Origin: CAZXIC01 sp964640195
Lineage (GTDB): Archaea; Iainarchaeota; Iainarchaeia; Iainarchaeales; GCA-2688035
NCBI GenBank assembly: GCA_964640195.1
Contig: CAZXIC010000002.1
Coordinates: forward strand, 62,001-126,000
Direction of reading: 5' to 3'
DNA: 64,000 bases
Shown: positions 49,351-56,055 of the stretch, piece by piece
Numbering within the stretch: position 1 is the stretch's first letter
Layout of the letters: the number at the start of each line of letters is the position of its first letter
Program-made: the position numbers and the translations under genes
Notes under the pieces: generated by a model
The model's database searches: none
The model's input: the letters and a program-made list of their open reading frames with translations, nothing else
What the model was told of the DNA's origin: nothing

Positions 49351-50292
49351 ATGGGGAAAGGTAAGGGATTTGGGAAAACAATTCTCTTTGGAGAGCACTT
49401 TGTAGTATACGGCTTGCCGGCAATTGCCTCTGCTCTGGCTGATATCACAACTGCCGAAGTTGAAAAAGCCGAAGAAAAAGGATTGCATTTCATTGACGAA
49501 AGACCTGCAACACCCGGCTACAAAGAAAAGAAAAAAGAGGAAATCCAAAGGCAGCTGGATGCACTTATTGAACACTTCAAGATTGACACTGGGAAAGAAG
49601 GCACCAGGATAAGGCTTGCGGGAAACCTGACCTGCGCATCCGGTGTCGGAGCAAGTGCAGCGCTTGCAGCAAGCATCGCCAGGGCTTTGAACAAAATGCT
49701 TGGGCTTAACATGAATGACGACCAGATAAACGAAGCGGCATACATAGCCGAAAAAGCCGGAACAGGAACGCCGTCCGGAATAGACAACACCTGCTCTGTC
49801 TATGGGGGATTCATACTGTTTGAGAAAAACCTCACAGGCGGGCCAAACAAAATAGAAAGGCTCTCGGTAAAAGAGCCTGCAGAGATAGTGCTTGCAAACA
49901 CAGGCATAACACAGGAAACAAAGGTTGTGGTTGGGGATGTGAGAAAGAAAAAGGAAGCTGACGAGGCATGGTTTGGAAAGGTATGCGAAGAATACAAAGA
50001 AATGTTTGACAAAGCACTGGAAGGCTTAAAAAATGGCGATTGGAAAACAGTTGGAGAGCAAATGGACAGAAACCAAGAACTGCTCCAAGAAATTGGCGTT
50101 TCCTGCAAAGAAATAGAGGAGATAGTTAAGGCTGCCAAAGAAAACGGGGCATTTGGAGCAAAGCTCACAGGCACGGGCAGGGGTGGCTACGTTCTGCTGC
50201 TTACGCCAGGAAAAGAACTCCAGGAAAAAGTAGCCAACGCAGTAAAAGATAAGGGCTACGCAACTTTTAGGACAAAAATTGGAGGCGAGTAA
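49351..50292 (+). CDS. mvk: Mevalonate kinase
   Basis: Phosphorylates mevalonate with ATP. 313 residues of GHMP-kinase type: GFGKTILFGEHFVVYGLPA at the N terminus, the ATP loop CASGVGASAALAAS (family PxGxGLGSSAA, here somewhat degenerate), GTGTPSGIDNTCSVYGG with the catalytic Asp, and GAKLTGTGRGGYVLLL near the end. The start may be ATG 49351 or 49339. Its stop abuts the next ATG. Confidence 0.93.
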   Translation: MGKGKGFGKTILFGEHFVVYGLPAIASALADITTAEVEKAEEKGLHFIDERPATPGYKEKKKEEIQRQLDALIEHFKIDTGKEGTRIRLAGNLTCASGVGASAALAASIARALNKMLGLNMNDDQINEAAYIAEKAGTGTPSGIDNTCSVYGGFILFEKNLTGGPNKIERLSVKEPAEIVLANTGITQETKVVVGDVRKKKEADEAWFGKVCEEYKEMFDKALEGLKNGDWKTVGEQMDRNQELLQEIGVSCKEIEEIVKAAKENGAFGAKLTGTGRGGYVLLLTPGKELQEKVANAVKDKGYATFRTKIGGE

Positions 50293-51291
50293 ATGAAAGC
50301 AACGGCAAAGGCAAACGCAAACATTGCCCTGACAAAATATTGGGGGAAGAGAGACAAAAAGCTGATGCTGCCACAGAACGGAAGCACAAGCATGACATTG
50401 AGTGACCTATTTACGATTACAACTGTTGAGTTTGACAAGAAGTATGATAAAGACATTTTTATTCTTGGGGAAGAGGAATTCAAAGAAGGGAGCGAGGAAT
50501 ACGATGAAGTAAAAGGACACCTGGGCTTGGTAAGGGAAATGGCTGGAGTGAGTGAAAAAGCAAAGGTTCAGAGCAAAAATAATTTTCCAACAGCAGCAGG
50601 CCTGGCAAGCAGTGCTTCAGGCTTTGCTGCATTAAGTGTTGCCGCAGCAGGGGCAACGGGCTTGAAGCTGGACCAGCAGCAGCTTAGCGCATTAGCGAGG
50701 AGAGGGAGTGGAAGTGCGACCCGGTCTGTTTTGGGCGGCTTTGTTGAATGGAAAAGGGGGGGAAAGGCGGACGGCAGCGACAGCGTTGCTGTGCAGATTG
50801 CACCACCAGAGCATTGGACTGAATTCAGGATGATTACAACGATTGTAAGCACTGTGCAGAAGAAGGTTAAAAGCAGGGCTGGAATGGCGAAGACAGTGGA
50901 AACATGCCCTTACTACAAGGACTGGCTGGCAACCGTGAACAACGACATTGAAAACGTGAAAAAAGGCGTTAAAGACAAGAATTTCACTTTGGTTGGGGAA
51001 ACCGCCGAGCACAATTGCCTGAAGATGCATGCGACAATGATTACAACCAAGCCGCCGATAATATACTGGATGCCTGCAACGATGGCTGTAATCCACGCGG
51101 TTCTTGCCTGGAGGGAGGAAGGCCTGGAATGCTATTTCACGATTGACGGCGGGCCGCAGGTGAAAGTGATTTGCTTGGAAAAAGACGCAGATGAATTGGA
51201 GAAGCGGCTGCAAGGAATTGAGGGCGTTCAGAAAACCATTTTATGCAGGCCCGGAGAAGGCGCCAAATTGGTGGAAGGGCACTTGTTTTGA
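50293..51291 (+). CDS. mvaD: Diphosphomevalonate decarboxylase
   Basis: Converts mevalonate diphosphate to isopentenyl diphosphate. 332 residues with ALTKYWGKRDKKLMLP, NNFPTAAGLASSASGFAAL (ATP loop), RRGSGSATRSVLGGFVEW with the Arg, and a C-terminal TIDGGPQVKVIC holding the catalytic Asp. These residues fit a true diphosphomevalonate decarboxylase. Together with the next gene it completes the classical (eukaryote-like) route rather than the usual archaeal variants. Confidence 0.93.
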   Translation: MKATAKANANIALTKYWGKRDKKLMLPQNGSTSMTLSDLFTITTVEFDKKYDKDIFILGEEEFKEGSEEYDEVKGHLGLVREMAGVSEKAKVQSKNNFPTAAGLASSASGFAALSVAAAGATGLKLDQQQLSALARRGSGSATRSVLGGFVEWKRGGKADGSDSVAVQIAPPEHWTEFRMITTIVSTVQKKVKSRAGMAKTVETCPYYKDWLATVNNDIENVKKGVKDKNFTLVGETAEHNCLKMHATMITTKPPIIYWMPATMAVIHAVLAWREEGLECYFTIDGGPQVKVICLEKDADELEKRLQGIEGVQKTILCRPGEGAKLVEGHLF

Positions 51292-51302
51292 GGTGATATA
51301 AA

Positions 51303-52418
51303 TTGGTTGAAGTTAAAGCGCCTGGAAAACTGCTGCTTACGGGCGAATGGGCTGTTCTTGAAGTGGGCAATCCCTGCATTGTCCTTGCTGTTGACAAGTA
51401 TGTTACAGCAAAAGTTGAGGAAAGTGGCAGCATTGCAATAAGCGCAAGGGATTTGGGGGTAGAAAACAAAGAGGCAAAATTCGACGGAAAGCAGCTGCAA
51501 TTTAAGCAGGCATTGAGTGACGAGGAGAAGGAAAAAATTGTGATGGCGAAGAACTCTGTTGAGATTTGCCTGCGCTATCTGCAGGAGAAAGGCATTGAAA
51601 CAAAGAAATTCTCTGCAAGCACGGAATCAGAGATAACCTCAATAACATTAAAGGATGGTTCAACTGCAAAAGTAGGCTTTGGGAGCAGTGCTGCCGCAGT
51701 TGTTGCAATAATCAAGGGCATCCTAAAATTGCATGGCCGGGATATTGAATCCCCTGAGGGAAAGGAAAAAACATACAAGCTTGGCTGCATCGCACATTAT
51801 TTTGGCCAGGGAAAGGTTGGCTCTGCGTTTGATGTTGCAGCATCAACTTATGGCGGAGCAATAGTATACCGCCGCTTTGACCCGGAATGGCTTGTGAAAG
51901 AGATTGAGTCAGGCAAGCCCGTGAAAGAAATTGTTGAATCAAAATGGGCTGCCTTTGAAGCAACTCCAATAAAACTCCCTGAAGACTTTATCCTATGCGT
52001 TGGGTTTGTCGGCTACAGCGCTTCAACAAAGGTTCTTGTTGTAAAAATGAGGGACTTCAAGGCAAGCAATGAAGCGTGTTACAACGAGATTTACAGCGGG
52101 ATAAAAAAGGTCGTAGAGCAGATGATTGAAGCAATCAAGCAAAGCAACAGTGAAAACATAATGCGGTTAATAAAGGAAAACAGGGTTTTGCTGAAACAGC
52201 TTGCAGAGGAAAGCGGAAACAACCTTGAGACAAGGGAATTGACTGCTCTAATTGAAGCAGCTGATGCAGCCGGCGCAGCTGCAAAGTTTTCTGGTGCAGG
52301 GGCAGGAGACTGCGGCATTGCCATCTGCTTTAACAACGAAACCGCCGAGAAAGTGAAGAATGTTTGGAAAGAGAAGGGCATTTACTCAATAGATGTCAAT
52401 GTTTCACGAAGATGTTAA
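51303..52418 (+). CDS. Phosphomevalonate kinase (ERG8-like)
   Basis: Phosphorylates mevalonate 5-phosphate. 371 residues of GHMP type, beginning VEVKAPGKLLLTGEWAVLE, with KVGFGSSAAAVVAIIKGI as the ATP loop, and FSGAGAGDCGIAICF as the C-terminal glycine-rich motif. The start is TTG with GAGGTGA overlapping the preceding stop. Most archaea lack this enzyme; Sulfolobales are an exception, so its presence with diphosphomevalonate decarboxylase is informative. Length and motifs leave little doubt. Confidence 0.9.
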   Translation: MVEVKAPGKLLLTGEWAVLEVGNPCIVLAVDKYVTAKVEESGSIAISARDLGVENKEAKFDGKQLQFKQALSDEEKEKIVMAKNSVEICLRYLQEKGIETKKFSASTESEITSITLKDGSTAKVGFGSSAAAVVAIIKGILKLHGRDIESPEGKEKTYKLGCIAHYFGQGKVGSAFDVAASTYGGAIVYRRFDPEWLVKEIESGKPVKEIVESKWAAFEATPIKLPEDFILCVGFVGYSASTKVLVVKMRDFKASNEACYNEIYSGIKKVVEQMIEAIKQSNSENIMRLIKENRVLLKQLAEESGNNLETRELTALIEAADAAGAAAKFSGAGAGDCGIAICFNNETAEKVKNVWKEKGIYSIDVNVSRRC

Positions 52419-53197
52419 AAATGGAAATAGAGCCCCTGGAAAACTATTGCAAGCCCATCTATGAAAGAGCTCCAAGCGTAATCCATAATTGGGGGCATGC
52501 CAAAAGAACCGCTGTCGGCGCAAAGTGGTTTGTAAAACTTTTAGGCGGCACTAAAGAAGAGGAAGAACTTGCATACATAGCCGGAATACTGCATGATATT
52601 GTAAGGCCAAACACTGAAAAGGTAGACCACGCACAGGCAAGCGCGGATGAAGCCAGAAAAATTCTTAAAAAATTTGAATTTGAAGAGGAAAAGATTCAAC
52701 TAATAGTCCAAAGCGTTAGAGGCCATAGAAAAAAACCAGCTAAATGGCTGTCTCCACTTCATCAAAGCGTTTTCCTCTCAGACAAACTGCTGGAACAGAT
52801 GGGAGCATATGTTGTTTTTAGGAGAGCCACTTATGCTGGCGAAGTAAAGGAATACGCGGACATGGAAGCTAAAGAGGCCATACCAATAAGATGGAATAAC
52901 GCACTGAAAAAAACGGAAAAACAGTTTTTTGTGGAAAAATTTCATGAGCTATACGACTACCAAAACGCCTGGCAGATGGAGTTTATAGAAGCCTTTGAAA
53001 AAAATGAGAAATGGGCGAACAGGCTGGGCAGCTATTCCTTTGGGCAAGGAAGAAAGAAAAACAGCAGCCTCGACCAGGCAATATATGACTTTGAACCAAA
53101 CTCAGAAAAAGAAGAAAAATTCAGGTCAGAAGCATTGGACTACATGCAAGGAAAAAAGTTTGCCGAATTTAAAAAAATGGTTTTGCAGGGAGATTAG
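52412..53197 (+). CDS. HD-domain hydrolase, larger form
   Basis: About 261 residues. HD-type motifs HNWGHAKRTAVGAKWFVKLL, GILHDIVRPNTEKVDHAQAS and VRGHRKKPAKW are seen in the N-terminal half; the C-terminal half is helical and basic. A metal-dependent phosphohydrolase is likely. The ATG overlaps the phosphomevalonate kinase stop, so it is in the isoprenoid transcript. Base use here is more A-rich than in its neighbours. A role in lipid or isoprenoid metabolism is possible but unsupported by motif. Confidence 0.82.
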   Translation: MLKMEIEPLENYCKPIYERAPSVIHNWGHAKRTAVGAKWFVKLLGGTKEEEELAYIAGILHDIVRPNTEKVDHAQASADEARKILKKFEFEEEKIQLIVQSVRGHRKKPAKWLSPLHQSVFLSDKLLEQMGAYVVFRRATYAGEVKEYADMEAKEAIPIRWNNALKKTEKQFFVEKFHELYDYQNAWQMEFIEAFEKNEKWANRLGSYSFGQGRKKNSSLDQAIYDFEPNSEKEEKFRSEALDYMQGKKFAEFKKMVLQGD

Positions 53198-53250
53198 CAA
53201 TTGTTGCAGGCATTTTTAACCTTTTTTGAACAAATTTAATGAGGGTCAAG

Positions 53251-54276
53251 ATGGCAAACAAAACAAAGAACAGGAAGGCAGAGCACCTGAGGATAGCTGT
53301 TGAGAAAGGCGTGCAGTTCAAGGAGAAGAAAACCGGCTTAGAAAAGATTTCCTTCAAGAATGTAGACTTGAAATATAATGCTTTGCCTGAACTTGATAAA
53401 AAAGAGGTCAAGCTTGCTACCCGATTTTTTGGAAAAAAATTAAAAGCGCCGTTACTAGTTGAGGCAATTACTGGCGGCGTGAAAGAGGCAAAGAAGATAA
53501 ACAAAGATATTGCAAAGGCTTGCCAAGAGGTTGGCGTTGGAATGTGCCTCGGAAGCCAGAGAGCAATGCTGGAAACGCCTGCATTGAAAGAAACCTACAT
53601 TGTCAGGGGTGTGGCACCGACAATATTCCTGGCTGGGAACATTGGGATAACAGAATTGGGGAAGTATTCTGCCAAAGAGATAGAAAATGCGCAGCGCGCT
53701 GTGGGGGCAGATGCCCTTGCAGTCCACATCAATGCTGCCCAAGCGGCGATGCAACCAGAGGCTGAAACCAATTTTAAAAACAGGCTAAAAGAATTGGGGA
53801 AAGTAGTGAAACAATTAAAGAAATCAGTATATGTGAAAGAGGTTGGCCATGGCATAGGGCTTGAGACAGCGAAAGCGCTTGCCAAGACAGGGATAAAGGC
53901 AATAGACGTTGCAGGCGCAGGTGGCACAAGCTGGATAGCGGTTGACTCACTTCGGGGCAAGAAAAGTTTGGGAGAAACATTCTGGGATTTTGGAATTCCA
54001 ACTGCAGAGAGCATAATCCAATGCAGAAAGGCATTCAAGGGAAAAATAATTGCATCTGGGGGGATAAGAAGCGGCTTGGACTGTGCAAAGGCGATTGCAT
54101 TGGGAGCTGACCTCTGCGGCATTGCATTGCCAGTACTCAAAGCACAGCAAAAAGCAGGTAGTAGCGGGGTTAAGGGATACTTGGAGAAGATTATTGACGA
54201 GCTGCGCACTGCAATGTTTCTGGTTGGGGCAAAAAATTTGCAGCAGTTAAAAAAGAAAGCAATAGTTAAATATTAA
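53251..54276 (+). CDS. fni: Isopentenyl-diphosphate isomerase, type 2 (FMN-dependent)
   Basis: Interconverts IPP and dimethylallyl-PP with FMN and NADPH. 341 residues of TIM-barrel type: NRKAEHLRIAVEKGVQF, LLVEAITGGVKEAKKINKDI, the GMCLGSQRAMLE segment, LAVHINAAQAAMQPEAE, KEVGHGIGLETAKALAKTG, and SGGIRSGLDCAKAIALGADL. This is the last isoprenoid gene on the strand. The ATG at 53251 follows GAGGGTC; a second ATG-type start at 53239 adds four residues. It converges on dtdA with no gap. Confidence 0.94.
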   Translation: MANKTKNRKAEHLRIAVEKGVQFKEKKTGLEKISFKNVDLKYNALPELDKKEVKLATRFFGKKLKAPLLVEAITGGVKEAKKINKDIAKACQEVGVGMCLGSQRAMLETPALKETYIVRGVAPTIFLAGNIGITELGKYSAKEIENAQRAVGADALAVHINAAQAAMQPEAETNFKNRLKELGKVVKQLKKSVYVKEVGHGIGLETAKALAKTGIKAIDVAGAGGTSWIAVDSLRGKKSLGETFWDFGIPTAESIIQCRKAFKGKIIASGGIRSGLDCAKAIALGADLCGIALPVLKAQQKAGSSGVKGYLEKIIDELRTAMFLVGAKNLQQLKKKAIVKY

Positions 54277-55044
54277 TTAACCCGGCAGCTTCCTGACGCG
54301 CAAAACAGGCAGCTGCTGCCCTGAAAGCAGTTCTTTTACCCTCTGCTTTTCCTTCCCCAGGCCCTTCCAGTCAAGGACCACTGCTTCGGGCTTCGGCTCG
54401 GTTGCCTCTATCGCCTTTTGCAGCATTTCCGCGTCAAAGTTTGAGAGGGCATACATCGGGCAGATTGCCCCAAGAGCGTACTCTGTCCGCAGGACAAGCT
54501 TTGTGAATTCAGGGCAGTAGTGCCCTCCGCCAAGGGCAATTGCAGTCTTGTAGCTGCCTTCAAGTGAGCTGCAGTTGAGAATTACACTTGCAACCGCCTC
54601 CGCTGCTTTTCTGTCCTGCCACTGCTTTTCACTGCTCCCCAGTTCAATGAAAACAGTCGGCTTTGTCAGGAAAGGACCGTGGTGAAGGCACTCCAGAGAA
54701 ACATCATACTGCAAACCCATTTCCTCTTTTTGCTTGTGCAGCCCGACCAAATAATTTTTCATCAAATTTGCGTTTGTCGGCACAAGCATCCTGTCCCTTC
54801 CCCCTAATTCTGCCCTGCCCCAGTTTCCGATTGCATGAGCTGTAAGCGTGGGCTTCTTTGCTTCACTTCTGTGTAGCGAGGCAAAGATGAAAAAATCAGT
54901 AGCAATTTCATTCACAGAATCAGCAAAGCACTGGTTGCCCTCAATGAAATGCAGCTGCATGCTTTTCGGCAGGTTTCCCTGCAGGAAAGAAGCTATGTTC
55001 TTTCCCGCAGCATCTTCTTTTGAAACAATTACCGCAAAATCCAT
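54277..55044 (-). CDS. dtdA: D-aminoacyl-tRNA deacylase, archaeal DtdA/GEK1 type
   Basis: Hydrolyses D-aminoacyl-tRNAs, protecting translation. 255 residues with SLECLHHGPFLTKPTVFIELGS and IALGGGHYCPEFTKLVL, the conserved His-rich and Glu-containing core. It is found in archaea and plants, a useful sign of archaeal origin for the window. It starts MDFAVIVSKEDAAGKNIASF. The stop is shared at the junction with the isomerase gene, whose stop lies on the other strand. Confidence 0.93.
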   Translation of the reverse strand: MDFAVIVSKEDAAGKNIASFLQGNLPKSMQLHFIEGNQCFADSVNEIATDFFIFASLHRSEAKKPTLTAHAIGNWGRAELGGRDRMLVPTNANLMKNYLVGLHKQKEEMGLQYDVSLECLHHGPFLTKPTVFIELGSSEKQWQDRKAAEAVASVILNCSSLEGSYKTAIALGGGHYCPEFTKLVLRTEYALGAICPMYALSNFDAEMLQKAIEATEPKPEAVVLDWKGLGKEKQRVKELLSGQQLPVLRVRKLPG

Positions 55045-55071
55045 TTCAACCAGAAAAGAATTTTCCCTGGA

Positions 55072-55542
55072 TTACTTTTTATAGGAATCCGAAAGCTTTG
55101 CGAGAACCTTTGCGATGTCGTCCATTGCAGCGTTCGCAGGCTGCTTTATCCAATAGCTGAAAGATTCCTGCAAGCTGTCCGGCTCTGCGTAGGGGCTGTT
55201 GTTGATGAAATACCTGTTGCTCTTCCTCTGCAGCAGTTCCAAGTCAATCAGCTTGTTCAGATGATAGCGCAGCAGTTTCTCGCTTATTTTTTTGTGGTAC
55301 CTGCTGTCAATGTACGCCTGCAGCTCTGCTGTCGTCGGCCTCTGTTTCTTTGCAAGGAGGAAGTGGAACAATGCATCCAAAACGTTCAGGGCAGTGTCCC
55401 TTGACTCCTGCTCTGACAGCAGGCCGAACGAAAGGGCAAACCAGCGCAGCAGGCTGCGCTTTGTCAGCTGCACGCTGGGCGGCAGGTCCATTTTCTTGAT
55501 GACAAAGGTTTTTCTCACAAGCCCTGCTTCCGGAAGCGCCAT
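55072..55542 (-). CDS. Winged-helix-like protein of unknown function
   Basis: 156 residues. A hydrophobic helical N-terminal part (LLRWFALSFGLLSEQE, ALNVLDALFHFLLAKKQRP) is followed by a winged-helix-like segment: TTAELQAYIDSRYHKKISEK, then LLRYHLNKLIDLELLQRKSN and RYFINNSPY. No enzymatic motif. It could be a transcription factor or protein-binding regulator. The start is the second Met; a three-residue longer form is possible. It is upstream of dtdA on the same strand with a 27-base gap. Confidence 0.72.
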   Translation of the reverse strand: MALPEAGLVRKTFVIKKMDLPPSVQLTKRSLLRWFALSFGLLSEQESRDTALNVLDALFHFLLAKKQRPTTAELQAYIDSRYHKKISEKLLRYHLNKLIDLELLQRKSNRYFINNSPYAEPDSLQESFSYWIKQPANAAMDDIAKVLAKLSDSYKK

Positions 55543-55695
55543 AAAGACCACAGCATTATGGGGACGTATACATAATTTTGTTGGAAATAATTTATTTCCT
55601 TCGCTAATAGATTATTCTAAGGTGGTATTTATTCCTTTGCCCGGGATGCAATTGGTTTTTAAAACATTCAAACAGGGGGTTTTAGTGGTGCGGGC

Positions 55696-56052
55696 ATGAT
55701 TGAGGTCAAGACAAAGTTCACTCCTTTCAGGCTGAAGCTGGCGCGGAAAGAGCCTGTGCAGCTGGCTGTTGAGCTGGTTAACAAAAACCCGGAAAATGCG
55801 ATGCTGTCTCTGAACCTTGAACTCGGGGCGTGTTTCAGCCTGGAGAAAAGCGGTTACAAAACAGGCGCGGCTGAGCAAATCCCGGAATTGAAGCCGGGGG
55901 AAAGCAAGAAATTTTACTACGAGCTGTGGCCAAAGCACAGCATCAGGGTTGGAGCGGCAAAAATCAGGCTAACTGTCCTAGAGCACTACCAGAACTTCAA
56001 TTACGTTAAAAAAGAATACAAGAAAGGCCCTGAACTGATTGTTGAGGAATAA
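55696..56052 (+). CDS. Small Ig-like/NEW3-like beta domain protein
   Basis: 118 residues beginning MIEVKTKFTPFRLKLARKEP, rich in alternating strands (PVQLAVELVNKNPENAMLSL, KIRLTVLEHYQNFNYVKKEY). It resembles NEW3 or CARDB-like beta sandwiches, with the ELKPGESKKFYYELW segment typical of such domains. It has no signal peptide. It lies between divergent dtdA-side genes and the large Cys-rich protein, converging on the latter. Role unknown. Confidence 0.65.
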   Translation: MIEVKTKFTPFRLKLARKEPVQLAVELVNKNPENAMLSLNLELGACFSLEKSGYKTGAAEQIPELKPGESKKFYYELWPKHSIRVGAAKIRLTVLEHYQNFNYVKKEYKKGPELIVEE

Positions 56053-56055
56053 AAT

